From contig JADJYQ010000006.1 of NCBI GenBank assembly GCA_016719615.1, positions 186,001 to 250,000 on the forward strand: 64,000 nt of DNA, given 5' to 3'. Position 1 is the first letter of the stretch. Each line of letters begins with the position of its first letter. Shown piece by piece: positions 45,635 to 55,400 of this stretch. The DNA comes from Saprospiraceae bacterium (lineage in GTDB: Bacteria; Bacteroidota; Bacteroidia; Chitinophagales; Saprospiraceae). Position numbers and translations under genes: made by a program. The notes beneath the pieces are model-generated. The model did not search any database. It worked only from the letters and a program-made list of their open reading frames with translations, and was not told the DNA's origin.

Positions 45635-46018
45635 ATGTCTAAACTAGAATTTAAGCCAACGGAAGGAGAACTGGATATTCTTCAAATTTTATGGAAAATA
45701 GGCCCTTGCTCTGTAAAACAAGTGAATTCCTGCATGAATGAAAAAAAAGAAGTAGGTTATACAACCAGCTTAAAAATGTTACAAATCATGTTTGAGAAAG
45801 GACTGGTAGAAAGAGAGTCTGCCGGTAAAATTCATCTTTATACTGCAGTTATTAAAGAAAGTCAGGTTCAAAAGAGTTTTCTTAAAAACATGATAGATCA
45901 GGTTTTTGAAGGTTCGCCAATGGAAATGGTCGTTCAGGCGCTAGGCAATTATAAAGCCAGCCCCGACGAAATAAAAGATTTGAAAAAGCTCATTCAAGAA
46001 ATGGAAAATAAACAATAG
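45635..46018 (+). CDS. BlaI/MecI/CopY family transcriptional repressor
   Basis: 127 residues from the ATG at 45635. The winged-helix domain (about 1-75: PTEGELDILQILWKIGPCSVKQV, then GYTTSLKMLQIMFEKGLVERE) and the C-terminal dimerisation helices (QKSFLKNMIDQVFEGSPMEM) match BlaI. In the classic system BlaI is cut by the M56 protease BlaR1 to relieve repression. The M56 gene starts three bases downstream. No confident operator could be read in the AT-rich upstream 100 bases. Confidence 0.92.
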   Translation: MSKLEFKPTEGELDILQILWKIGPCSVKQVNSCMNEKKEVGYTTSLKMLQIMFEKGLVERESAGKIHLYTAVIKESQVQKSFLKNMIDQVFEGSPMEMVVQALGNYKASPDEIKDLKKLIQEMENKQ

Positions 46019-46020
46019 CT

Positions 46021-47481
46021 ATGGAATCACTACCCCTTGATACTAGCCTTTTGCAGGAAGCCATTGTACATACACTTATAGATTCCTTATGGCAAGGATC
46101 AATTGTAGTCATTGCGCTTTGGTTGGTTAAACAAATTTTTAAACCACTGCCTCAAATTCAATATTTTTTGTCTCTTACGGGCTTACTCAGTATCGTCTTG
46201 ATGTGCTTTGGAAATTTTATTAATTATTCTGTTGCTCCTCAGCAACTAACATTGCCTTTTGGAGGGAATATGATCTTGAAATTAGACCAATCGCTTGTCT
46301 TTTGGCTATTTAGTTCGTGGGTCTTAGGTGCTTTCATTTTTTTTATAAGATTTGTTTTAAGCCATCTTTTCTTGAAAAAAATTATTCGGAACGCGCAATA
46401 CATCCAACAGCATGAATGGTTGGATAATTTTAGTCGTATTAAAGTCCATTTTAACATTGGAAAGAATGTTTTATTAATGCATAGCGACCGAATAAGTTCA
46501 GCATTTCTGACCGGTGTATTAAAACCCATTGTTATAATACCCACTGCATGGGTTAATAGATTAGAACCCAAAGAAATTGAGTGTATTCTTGCTCATGAGT
46601 TTTCGCATATCCGTAGCAAAGATCATTGGATTAATTTATTTGTGCAGGTTTCAGAAATGATCTTCTATTTTAATCCTGCTGTTCATATTTTAATTAACCA
46701 TATCAAATTAGACCGCGAATTGCAAGCAGACCTTTCTGCCAACAAATATGTTCAATCGCCTTTAGTTTATGCAAAACTTATATTAAAAGTTGAAGAGCAA
46801 ACCGGAATGATTCCTTTGTTCACCATTCCATTTTTTAAACAAAGAAATCAGTTGCGCAGACGCATCGAATCTGTTCTCAATATTAAGACCCAAAATCAAT
46901 ATAAAGAAAATGCATTGAGTTTGTATGTTGCCTTGTCTTGTTTGCTTTTTTGTGGATTACAACAATCTAAAGTATCAAGTAATCCTACTAACCAAGGATT
47001 TGTTCAACTATATTCCATTTCCTATCAAATAGACGACCCTCAAAATTCAAAATCAGGTATCAACAATGCAACATCATATGTAAAGAATTCCAGGCCATTG
47101 TTAAAAGAAAGCAGGATAGCTTTAAAAAGCGTAAATACCAGCTTATCTAAAAAACAATCATTAAAATTAACAAAGGAGCGTCTGACCAACTTAGAAGAAA
47201 TATCAATAAATGATGTCAATCAAGAAATAGTTACTATTGCAATAACTAAAGAAGCACCAAAAGAAATTGTTGTTTATACCCAATCAGAAATAAAACTTGA
47301 TTCTTTATCAACAATAGAAGGTGATGGTGCTTGGATTATTTCAAAACAAGGTAAAAGCTTTCAACCAAAAACACCAAAAGCTGTCATTCTATTGAGGACT
47401 GAAACTTCTAGGGTTTCTACATCAGAAGTTAATTCGCCAGATTCCGCATCCTCTAATGAAAGAGGAAACCAAACAAATTAA
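46021..47481 (+). CDS. M56 (BlaR1-type) membrane metallopeptidase without penicillin-binding sensor domain
   Basis: 486 residues. Several membrane segments occupy the first 120 residues, the zinc motif HEFSH is at about 191-195, and a further membrane segment lies near 295-315. The last 170 residues are extracytoplasmic and contain no SxxK/SxN/KTG penicillin-binding domain; they are Ser/Thr/Lys-rich and contain no domain I know. The protease probably cleaves the neighbouring BlaI-like repressor in response to an unknown envelope signal (inference from the BlaR1 model). Confidence 0.9.
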   Translation: MESLPLDTSLLQEAIVHTLIDSLWQGSIVVIALWLVKQIFKPLPQIQYFLSLTGLLSIVLMCFGNFINYSVAPQQLTLPFGGNMILKLDQSLVFWLFSSWVLGAFIFFIRFVLSHLFLKKIIRNAQYIQQHEWLDNFSRIKVHFNIGKNVLLMHSDRISSAFLTGVLKPIVIIPTAWVNRLEPKEIECILAHEFSHIRSKDHWINLFVQVSEMIFYFNPAVHILINHIKLDRELQADLSANKYVQSPLVYAKLILKVEEQTGMIPLFTIPFFKQRNQLRRRIESVLNIKTQNQYKENALSLYVALSCLLFCGLQQSKVSSNPTNQGFVQLYSISYQIDDPQNSKSGINNATSYVKNSRPLLKESRIALKSVNTSLSKKQSLKLTKERLTNLEEISINDVNQEIVTIAITKEAPKEIVVYTQSEIKLDSLSTIEGDGAWIISKQGKSFQPKTPKAVILLRTETSRVSTSEVNSPDSASSNERGNQTN

Positions 47482-47500
47482 ATCAAATTAAAATTATTGA

Positions 47501-48700
47501 ATGATGAAAAAAATATTATTAAGTATTCTTCTCCCCGCATTATGTGCGGTGTTACTTGTGGCTCAGGAAAATCCTGAAAACAAATCAACAACAAAGGTGA
47601 TTGTAAAAAAGATCACAATAGAAAATGAAAATGGGGTAGAGACTACTTCAGAAAGCACCGATACTTTCGACTTGTCCCAACTAAAACAAATGGACTTAGA
47701 AGGTTTTGAGTGGAATGACAAGGACTTTAAGGAACTTGATATAGAATCTCTAAAGAATGGAAAAAAGAAAATGAGAATCTTTATGCATCATGATGGTGAT
47801 TCTACAATGCATAAAAAGGAGTTAAATGTGTTTGATTTTGAACCTGATCATATGGCAGTTTGGAATGACTCTCAAAAAGCAGCGTCTCCAAATAAAGCTG
47901 TATTGGGTGTACAACTTGAAAATGTCGATGGATCTAACGGAGCTCAGGTCATAGAAATCTTTGAAGGATCTGCCGCTGAGAAAATAGGATTACAAATTGG
48001 AGATATCATCATATCTGTTGCCGGTAAAGAAACCAAAAATGTGGAGTCTGTTATTGAGGTATTATCCCAAAAAAGTCCCGGAGAAAAAGTAAAACTCAAA
48101 TATTTACGATCAACTAAAGAAAAATCTGCGACTGCAGTTTTGCAGGAAAGGAAAGAAGAAGTTATTTCTAAAGTTATGTGCCCTACAACTAAACAATCCA
48201 AAGTAGTGTGTTGCAAACCCGGAAATGACAAAAAATGCAAAGAGGATAAATTGACAATTTTCAAAGACGGAGAAGGAATTAAAAAAATCCGCATCATTAA
48301 GGATAAAGATGGTGCTTCCAATGAAAATAAGGTCATAATTATCAAAAAAGATGGCGCCGGGAATGAAGTCATAAAAGAAATTGAAGATATCGATAAAGGA
48401 GGTAAAGCTGAGTTAGAAATCATTAGAGAATCAGAAGAAGGGCGCTCCTTAAACGTTGAAGTTTTAACTGGTAGTCCGAATCCCAATAACGGTCAAATGA
48501 AAATTTCTTTTGAAGGTAAAAAGGAACCAACAACTATTGAAGTATTAGATCTAAATGGCAAAGAAATTTACAAAGAAAAGATTGAATCATTTGATGGTAC
48601 ATATAACAAAGAAATTGAAATTGAAAACGCAAAAGGCACTCTGATTTTAAAAGTAACTCAGGGAGAAAAAGTCCTTACTCAAAAAATAATAGTGAAATAA
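47501..48700 (+). CDS. PDZ domain protein with T9SS-type C-terminal domain, third gene of the BlaI-M56 operon
   Basis: 399 residues. Signal peptide (ends near LLVAQ), charged spacer, one PDZ domain (about 133-215: AVLGVQLENVDGSNGAQVIE, GLQIGDIIISVAGKET), a Cys-containing segment (VMCPTTKQSKVVCCKPGNDKKC), a Lys/Glu/Asp-rich region, and a type A sorting-like end (GSPNPNNGQMKISF, ILKVTQGEKVLTQKIIVK). It starts 19 bases after the M56 gene. PDZ beside an M56 sensor suggests it monitors or presents misfolded proteins, but this is speculation. A strong terminator follows. Confidence 0.85.
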   Translation: MMKKILLSILLPALCAVLLVAQENPENKSTTKVIVKKITIENENGVETTSESTDTFDLSQLKQMDLEGFEWNDKDFKELDIESLKNGKKKMRIFMHHDGDSTMHKKELNVFDFEPDHMAVWNDSQKAASPNKAVLGVQLENVDGSNGAQVIEIFEGSAAEKIGLQIGDIIISVAGKETKNVESVIEVLSQKSPGEKVKLKYLRSTKEKSATAVLQERKEEVISKVMCPTTKQSKVVCCKPGNDKKCKEDKLTIFKDGEGIKKIRIIKDKDGASNENKVIIIKKDGAGNEVIKEIEDIDKGGKAELEIIRESEEGRSLNVEVLTGSPNPNNGQMKISFEGKKEPTTIEVLDLNGKEIYKEKIESFDGTYNKEIEIENAKGTLILKVTQGEKVLTQKIIVK

Positions 48701-48755
48701 ATAGATCTTTATTAATTTTGTTCCATAGCATAGTTTAATAACCAAAGTTTCGCAC

Positions 48756-48788
48756 AATCCGGGGTACTCTACTCCGGATTTTTTTTTG
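48756..48788 (+). terminator. Terminator of the BlaI-M56-PDZ operon
   Basis: AATCCGG, an 11-base loop that can pair further, CCGGATT, then nine T residues. Confidence 0.9.
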
Positions 48789-49085
48789 TAAATTATGACC
48801 AATAATAAATTTGAATCCTGGTAAAATCCTCGATTCTTACTTAGTAATATTTACATTACGTCAATATTAATATTTCAAACCGTTTATACTCTTTGGGTTT
48901 AGTCATAATCTTTTATTATGTATGCTGGTTTGACAAAACGCAAGAATTTTAACAATCTTCGCATCTTATAAAATCAGTCTACCGGTTTAATCGGCCAGTT
49001 CTTAATAAGTTGGTTCAATGTACATCTCCTGAATATATTTTGTGCATTCCGCTTCAGCATCTATCTTTAAACCAAATTGTTATAA
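48789..49085. other. Intergenic region upstream of the GT39-like gene
   Basis: About 300 bases with no clear site. A 24-codon protein-like stretch on the minus strand near 49000-49075 (IDAEAECTKYIQEMY) has stops on both sides and no start; it may be a remnant or chance. Confidence 0.3.
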
Positions 49086-50525
49086 ATGTTATTATTCCCC
49101 AGGAATCATCTGATGGTCTTTTTTCTTTTCCTGGCATTTGCTTTAGTTCTTCGCGTTTTTAGTTTTTACCCTTTAGTTTTGGATCATGATGAATCTACTT
49201 ACCTTGTTATTGCGGATGCGCTCAACAATGGAAAAATATACCTGGTTGATGTTATAGACACAAAACCAATTGGTATCTTCTGGATTTATGGAGTAATTCT
49301 AAAAGTTTTTGGAAAGTCGATAGTAGCGTCCCGAATCATTGCTTGTGTGGTCCTTGCCATTTCTTCTTTACTCATTTACCAATTGCAGTTAAAATGGAAC
49401 TCAAACAAAACTACTGCCATACTCAGTGGTTGCTTTTATATCTTCATGTTATCTTTATTTAAGCGTTGGGGTATTAGTCCTAATACGGAAATTTATTTCA
49501 ATTTATTTAACCTGCTGGCCATTTATCTATTATTGATTTATGACAAAAGATTTTTAAATGTCTTTGCAGGTATCAGCATTGGAATCGCTTTTCATATTAA
49601 ATATGTGGCGGCTGCAGACCTTACAGCTCTTTTGTTATTCCTATCTGTTACAGCCGTCCGCGAAAAACAATTTCTCAAATTTATATTTGGCCGCATCCTG
49701 TATATTTCCATTGGTTTTTTAATATGCTCTGGAAGTGTGCTCTATTATTATACTCAAAATGATGCACTTGATGAATTTTTGTATTATACTTTTAGGGTCA
49801 CCGGAAACTATACTTCCTCATTTAAGCCTATTCAATTGATTTTATTTTTTGGCGACTTTTTTCTACGCTTCTTTCCGATTACTATTCTCATGATTCTTTA
49901 CATTCGCTCACAAGAATTTCGTTCAGATGCCATGAGTTTGTTTCTAATCTTTTGGATAATTTTAGATTTGTGCATTATTCTAATTCCGGGAAAATATTAT
50001 GAGCATTATTATATCCAAATCTTTCCCGTTTGTTGTATTGTCGCCGGAAAATATTTTAATACTGTTCCGGGATTCAATATTTTTAAATTTTTTACTTCTT
50101 TTAAATTAAAATTTATTCTTGCTTTTATGCTATTAGCGCTGCTATTTGAGCATTATACTGGTTTTATAAAGAAACCCGAAATGCTTCGGGAAACTTTAAA
50201 GGTATTGCAAAATCATATAAAGGCCACAGATGAGATTTATACTTCGAATGCACATCACATTCTCTACTTCCTTTTGGACAAGGAAAGTCCCAGTCCTTAT
50301 ATCCACTCAAGTTTACTCTGGAATGAAAAACATCGCAATACCCTGCAATTGAATGGCATCTTGGAAATAGAAAACATACTGGCCAAACATCCTGACTATA
50401 TTGTATGGAGTATATCTGATCAGGATATTGAGATGCAAAAAAGATTGCTCAAAGACTATTCCTTATTTCATTCAATACAAGAACGAATGTTGATTTACCG
50501 ACGAAATGATTCCAATTCTAAATAA
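49086..50525 (+). CDS. GT39/PMT-like integral membrane glycosyltransferase
   Basis: 479 residues with about ten hydrophobic segments. YPLVLDHDESTYLVIADAL NNG-type sequence near residue 30-50, with the acidic pair in the first extracytoplasmic loop, and DTKPIGIFWIYGV next, are the hallmarks of the GT39/ArnT-like superfamily that uses polyprenyl-phosphate sugars. The C-terminal 100 residues form a soluble domain (ATDEIYTSNAHHILYFLL). It may glycosylate lipid, polysaccharide or exported protein; the acceptor cannot be read from the sequence. It is convergent with the next gene, ten bases away. Confidence 0.85.
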   Translation: MLLFPRNHLMVFFLFLAFALVLRVFSFYPLVLDHDESTYLVIADALNNGKIYLVDVIDTKPIGIFWIYGVILKVFGKSIVASRIIACVVLAISSLLIYQLQLKWNSNKTTAILSGCFYIFMLSLFKRWGISPNTEIYFNLFNLLAIYLLLIYDKRFLNVFAGISIGIAFHIKYVAAADLTALLLFLSVTAVREKQFLKFIFGRILYISIGFLICSGSVLYYYTQNDALDEFLYYTFRVTGNYTSSFKPIQLILFFGDFFLRFFPITILMILYIRSQEFRSDAMSLFLIFWIILDLCIILIPGKYYEHYYIQIFPVCCIVAGKYFNTVPGFNIFKFFTSFKLKFILAFMLLALLFEHYTGFIKKPEMLRETLKVLQNHIKATDEIYTSNAHHILYFLLDKESPSPYIHSSLLWNEKHRNTLQLNGILEIENILAKHPDYIVWSISDQDIEMQKRLLKDYSLFHSIQERMLIYRRNDSNSK

Positions 50526-50535
50526 AAAATTAAGC

Positions 50536-53500
50536 TTATTTCGAAGGAGGTAATGGTTTTCTGCCAGGAGTATAAGGAACTCTTGCCTGATCAAGTTTAA
50601 CTTCTAATTTCTGGATGCGTTGATCTAATTCCATAATATCTTTTTGTACGACTTTCATTTGATTAAAAGCGATAACATACGAATCTTCAAACGTCTTGGT
50701 TGGAGCTGAACTGGTTGACCACAATCCATAAATGATTTGACTCACACGGCCGTTGATAGAAGGCAAGGTTTCAAATTCTCGTTTTGCTCTGGTTGCGTCA
50801 CCATCCATACGTTTTTTAATATCAAATAAGCCTTTTTGGATGTTGCGCAATTCAGAAGACCATTCCAATTCAAGTTGCGGAGCATCGATCAGGGCTTGCT
50901 TCATAAATTTAAGTTTTTGATTTAATTCATCGTGTAATGCATCCGCGGTACTTACCCATTTTCTGAGCTCGCCGACTTTATTAGAAAAAGCATTTAAGGC
51001 TTGTTTATCTGTTGCTGGTAAGCTTGCGGTTTGTAAAGGAATCAATTCAAATTTCTGCTGTTGATTCATGTCGGTATAGATTCCATCTTCATATTTTGCC
51101 ATACTCACAGTATACATTCCAGGAACAACTTGAAAGCCACTTTCTTTAGAGCTAAAAACAAAGGACTCATCAAAGGTGGAAAAATCAATGGGCCCAAAAG
51201 AAGCATAACGCAAATCCCAGCTTATGTTTCCGATTCCCTTGGAAGCCGGGGCTTTGAGTTTTCGAACGGTTTGACCCGAAGCATCTCTTATGGTAAATAA
51301 CAAATGCGGGGACTCTTGTTCGTCTTCGATTTTCAGAGAATCCAGACTTGGGTAAAGAATATCTTTTCCTTGTTTTGCCAATTCCTTTTCGCGTTCGCGT
51401 CTTTTATCTTTTGGCGTTTTAATATTATCTTTTAAATGATATTGAAAAATAGCTTCCGGTTTTGGATTACTCGTAGTATAATAACTTTCCCCCTGAAATC
51501 CTTTTCCACGAACACCCAGTGGTATGGATTCAATATACATCCATGCATTTTTGATTGGAAACAAAATCATTTCTTTTTCCAATTCAGGCTTTGTGATATT
51601 TCTGAGTTCTGCGTATTTATCCAACACATAAAATCCTCTGCTAAAAGTTCCCAAAACCAGGTCATTTTCTCTTCTTTGAATTTCAATATCTCTTACGGCA
51701 ATTGTTGGCAATCCTGATTTTAATGGAATCCATTGTTTGCCTCCATCGAGGGTACAAAAAACTCCAAACTCCGTACCTGCAAATAAAAGTTCCTGTTTCA
51801 CATGATCTTCAGCTATTGAATAAACGGAACCTCTTTCCGGAAGATTTCCATGAATCGGCGTCCATGTTTTGCCGCCATCTATTGTTTTCAAAACATAGGG
51901 TTTGAAGTCTCCATATCGATGGTGGTTAAAACAGACATAAGCTGTATTTTTATCAAAACGGGAAGCTATGATTTGATGCACATAAGATCTTTCGGGCACA
52001 CCGGGCAATTGGTCGAATTTCGTCCATTCGCTACCACCATTTCTGGAAATATAAATCAAACCATCATCTGTGCCTGCCCATAAAATATTCTGATCTAGGG
52101 TGCTTTCAGCCAAAGAAGTTAGGTTACCAAAAATATCTGTTGATCCATTTTTTGCGATAGCATCTACGCTCCAAAGTTTGCCCATCAATTTCCATTGGTT
52201 GCGATCTTCCTGTCTTGATAAATCCCCGCTGATTGCTTTCCAGGAATTTCCACGATCATCAGAACGAAAAACTTTATTGGCCCCGAAATACAATCGCTTA
52301 TGGTCAAATGCGGATATCACTAAAGGAGCATCCCAATTCCATCGAAATGCAGCGTCACCTTGCATTTCAGTTGGTTTGATGTCTAAAAATTCTCCACTTC
52401 TACGGTCGTAACGGATTAAGCCCCCGTATTGAGATTGAGCATAAATTATATTTGGATCAGTAGGATCGACTTGGGTTTCAAATCCATCACCAATACTTGT
52501 AAAATACCAATCAGAATTTACAATTCCATTAACGCTAGTTGTGCGTGAAGGACCACCAATACTAAAATTGTCTTGCGTACCGCCATGAATATGATAAAAC
52601 GGAAATGCATTATCTGTTGAAACTTTGTAAAACTGAGTAACCGGAATGTTAGGTTTAAAATGCCAATTTTGGCCGTCGTCGTATGATTCATAAAGTCCGC
52701 CATCACAACCCACCAGTGTGTGGTCTGTATTTTGCGGATCTATCCAAATAACATGATTGTCAATGTGTTTATTTTTTTCACTAAAAATTGAAAAGGTCTT
52801 ACCTCCATCCCTACTTACTCCCATGTAAGTATTGATCACGAATATTTTTTGTTCATCTTTCGGGTCGCAATAAATTTTTTGATAATAGTTACCAGACGTA
52901 GAGTATGAACCTCTTTTTTCCCAACTGGCGCCCCGATCATTACTTTTGTAAACGCCGCCTTTGCCTTCTGCGGCTTCAACCACAGCATAGAGTACATCGG
53001 GATTTGCCGGAAAATAATTGAGTCCGATTCTTCCGATATCTCCTGACGGCATACCTTTCATCATCTTCGACCAGGTGTTTCCGCCATCAGTACTTTTATA
53101 CAAAGCAGATTCCGGGCCCCCGCCAATGTATGCAAAAACTTTGCGTTGTCTTTGATGCGCTGCTGCATAAACAATATCTGGATATCTGGGATCGATCATC
53201 ACTTCATTGCACCCGGTGTGTTCGCTGATCTGAAGTACCTGTTTCCAAGTCTTTCCACCATCTGTCGTCTTATAAATTCCTCTTTCGCCGCCTGAGGTCC
53301 AAAGCGGCCCGTAAGCTGCAACATAAACGATATCCGGGTTCGTGGGATGTATGTCTATTCGAGCAATGTGTTCCGAGTTTTTTAGACCCATATTTTTCCA
53401 GGATTTTCCACCGTCCTCTGACTTATAAACACCATCGCCATATGCCACACTGCGTTGATTGTTATTTTCACCTGTACCTAACCAAACTACCTTTGGATTA

Positions 53501-53838
53501 AGAGGGTCTAAAGCAATACATCCAATAGAATAAGAACCCTCGTTATCAAATACCGGTTCAAAGGTGACTCCCCTATTGTTGGTTTTCCACACACCCCCTG
53601 ATGCGACTGCGACATAATATTCTGAAATGTTTTTAGGATTGACCGCGAGATCGGAAATTCTTCCGGAAGCTATCGCCGGGCCAAGGCTTCTGAATTTAAA
53701 AGCAGATAAAAGACCCGGATCTATCGTGTCTTTAGCAACTGTAGAAATTGTGGTTTTAGATTTTTGTTTTTGTGTAAATCCTGGGCTTAAAAATGAAAAA
53801 CACAAGGCAACAATGCAAAGACTTTTTAAAGAGATCAT
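50536..53838 (-). CDS. Large secreted Asp-box (BNR/VPS10-like) propeller protein
   Basis: About 1100 residues from the ATG at 53838, chosen because it places the signal peptide (CIVALCFSFLSPGFTQ) at the N-terminus; a longer frame to 53919 is unlikely. At least ten Asp-box motifs of the type SxDxGxxW occur (SEDGGKSW, TTDGGKTW, STDGGNTW, SNDRGASW, SYDDGQNW, SDDRGNSW, TIDGGKTW, TLDGGKQW), forming the sortilin/sialidase-like ten-bladed or double propeller. After it, an Ig-like segment (LLFTIRDASGQTVRKLKAP) and a helical C-terminus (about 950-1100) follow, ending YTPGRKPLPPSK. No T9SS sorting domain. Widespread in Bacteroidota, often labelled glycosyl hydrolase, but no catalytic activity is established. 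Confidence 0.88.
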   Translation of the reverse strand: MISLKSLCIVALCFSFLSPGFTQKQKSKTTISTVAKDTIDPGLLSAFKFRSLGPAIASGRISDLAVNPKNISEYYVAVASGGVWKTNNRGVTFEPVFDNEGSYSIGCIALDPLNPKVVWLGTGENNNQRSVAYGDGVYKSEDGGKSWKNMGLKNSEHIARIDIHPTNPDIVYVAAYGPLWTSGGERGIYKTTDGGKTWKQVLQISEHTGCNEVMIDPRYPDIVYAAAHQRQRKVFAYIGGGPESALYKSTDGGNTWSKMMKGMPSGDIGRIGLNYFPANPDVLYAVVEAAEGKGGVYKSNDRGASWEKRGSYSTSGNYYQKIYCDPKDEQKIFVINTYMGVSRDGGKTFSIFSEKNKHIDNHVIWIDPQNTDHTLVGCDGGLYESYDDGQNWHFKPNIPVTQFYKVSTDNAFPFYHIHGGTQDNFSIGGPSRTTSVNGIVNSDWYFTSIGDGFETQVDPTDPNIIYAQSQYGGLIRYDRRSGEFLDIKPTEMQGDAAFRWNWDAPLVISAFDHKRLYFGANKVFRSDDRGNSWKAISGDLSRQEDRNQWKLMGKLWSVDAIAKNGSTDIFGNLTSLAESTLDQNILWAGTDDGLIYISRNGGSEWTKFDQLPGVPERSYVHQIIASRFDKNTAYVCFNHHRYGDFKPYVLKTIDGGKTWTPIHGNLPERGSVYSIAEDHVKQELLFAGTEFGVFCTLDGGKQWIPLKSGLPTIAVRDIEIQRRENDLVLGTFSRGFYVLDKYAELRNITKPELEKEMILFPIKNAWMYIESIPLGVRGKGFQGESYYTTSNPKPEAIFQYHLKDNIKTPKDKRREREKELAKQGKDILYPSLDSLKIEDEQESPHLLFTIRDASGQTVRKLKAPASKGIGNISWDLRYASFGPIDFSTFDESFVFSSKESGFQVVPGMYTVSMAKYEDGIYTDMNQQQKFELIPLQTASLPATDKQALNAFSNKVGELRKWVSTADALHDELNQKLKFMKQALIDAPQLELEWSSELRNIQKGLFDIKKRMDGDATRAKREFETLPSINGRVSQIIYGLWSTSSAPTKTFEDSYVIAFNQMKVVQKDIMELDQRIQKLEVKLDQARVPYTPGRKPLPPSK

Positions 53839-54127
53839 TTTTTCTAATTTAGTGCCGAAAGATAAGAGAAAATTGACTGATAACCCTACAAATTGAGAAG
53901 CAATATCAGCATTTAACACTACTAAATTTTTGGGAAAAATTATTCTCCAAAAATTACAGATTCTTTTCGCAATTTGAATTTACGAGCCTCTGAAATAGTT
54001 GCAGGTTCGCTCACCATGATATTCATTTTTACAACTCATCTTTGATGTTTCCAGATTGCATTTTTGCATTTAATCTCCAAATAAATAATTTCAAAGCATC
54101 CCATCTAAAGCATTGTATCTTTGTTAG

Positions 54128-55297
54128 GTGAGTCCAATAAAAGAATTACTGTTGAAAACCTTCATTATTTTCTTAACATTTTTGTTTTCTACTTCTTTAC
54201 TCGCCCAAAACCTGAGTTGGAGTCAACTCTGTAAATTGGACACGCGATTGGAAAGCAGTTCTGGTTTGACCAGTCTCAATGATGGGCAAACATTCTGGAC
54301 TCATGCCGATAATAATAGTCCGGCTGAAATTTATGAAATTGATGTGAACTGCAATATTCTAAAAATTCTAAAAATAACAGGTGTTCCCAAAAGAGATTGG
54401 GAGGAAATTACAGCAGATACGAATGGCAATTTATTTCTTGGAGACTTTGGAAATAACAATAATAACAGGAAAGATTTACAAATCTATATTCTTCGAAATG
54501 TGGAGCAACTAACAACTGATAGCATCATTCCTGAAATCATTCAATTTACATATGGTGACCAGTCTGCATTTCCTCCAAATGCAGCCACTAGAAATTTTGA
54601 CATGGAAGCGATGATTTGGTATCATGACAGTTTACATTTATTCTCCAAAAACAGAACAGACCCCTTTACGGGTTTAACATATCAATATCGCTTGCCGGAT
54701 CAGGCAGGCAGCTATACGCTCTTTCCGATAGATTCCTTTAAGACGGGTAACGGACCCATGTTGTTCTACTGGGTCACCGCAGCGGCAATACAGCCCTTGG
54801 CCAAAGAGTTGGTTTTACTATCACATGATCGCATGTGGTTCTTTGATCAATTTGAGGGCAGTCAGTTTTTTAAAGGCCGCGTTCGTGAAATTATATTGCC
54901 AAGTTACACACAGAAAGAAGCCGTATTTGCGGGATCCAATGCCCACTGGTATTTTACGGATGAATACAACAATACCATTCGGCTGGGTGGTAACCTATAC
55001 AAAGCAAGCCTAGAGACAAGCGCTTTGACGGATTCTGAAGCTCAAGATAAAGAGATGCAAATCTGGCCAAATCCACTTCGCAATTCTCTTGAAATTCTGC
55101 TTCCGCATTTTAAAAACACTGAATTTGAACAATTAGATATCCTGGATATTGCAGGAAAATGTCTAATTCAGATTACTATAGATCATGCACAAATGCATAT
55201 CCCACTTGAGGGCTTATCGAATGGTTATTACATTTTAAGAAAGACGTCCGGCAAATTGAAAAAGCAAATTTTTAGATATTTCTGTAAAACAGAATAA
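54128..55297 (+). CDS. Secreted T9SS protein with propeller-like domain
   Basis: 389 residues, GTG start at 54128, signal peptide ending near SLLAQ. The body (SSGLTSLNDGQTFWTHADNN, KRDWEEITADTNGNLFLGDF, NFDMEAMIWYHDSLHLFSKN) resembles a common Bacteroidota propeller fold of unknown activity. Residues about 310-389 are a type A sorting domain (IWPNPLRNSLEILLP, YILRKTSGKLKKQIFRYF). Divergent from the Asp-box gene. The ACTAAC dyad lies four bases after its stop. Confidence 0.82.
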   Translation: MSPIKELLLKTFIIFLTFLFSTSLLAQNLSWSQLCKLDTRLESSSGLTSLNDGQTFWTHADNNSPAEIYEIDVNCNILKILKITGVPKRDWEEITADTNGNLFLGDFGNNNNNRKDLQIYILRNVEQLTTDSIIPEIIQFTYGDQSAFPPNAATRNFDMEAMIWYHDSLHLFSKNRTDPFTGLTYQYRLPDQAGSYTLFPIDSFKTGNGPMLFYWVTAAAIQPLAKELVLLSHDRMWFFDQFEGSQFFKGRVREIILPSYTQKEAVFAGSNAHWYFTDEYNNTIRLGGNLYKASLETSALTDSEAQDKEMQIWPNPLRNSLEILLPHFKNTEFEQLDILDIAGKCLIQITIDHAQMHIPLEGLSNGYYILRKTSGKLKKQIFRYFCKTE

Positions 55298-55301
55298 ATT
55301 T

Positions 55302-55317
55302 ACTAACACTTGTTAGT
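55302..55317 (+). repeat. ACTAAC-N4-GTTAGT dyad, 3' of the T9SS propeller gene
   Basis: Reads ACTAACACTTGTTAGT, identical to the coding copy at 10780, and begins four bases after the stop codon. Confidence 0.85.
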
Positions 55318-55400
55318 TGTGATTAAACTTTTTTGAAAATAGTGATGAAACGTTCTTGAGGGTATCTCTTAAATGGACAAAAAGCTGCCAAATTTTATCA

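Noticed and set aside
48997..49075. 24-codon minus-strand protein-like stretch
   Set aside because: Too short, stops on both sides and no start; could be chance.
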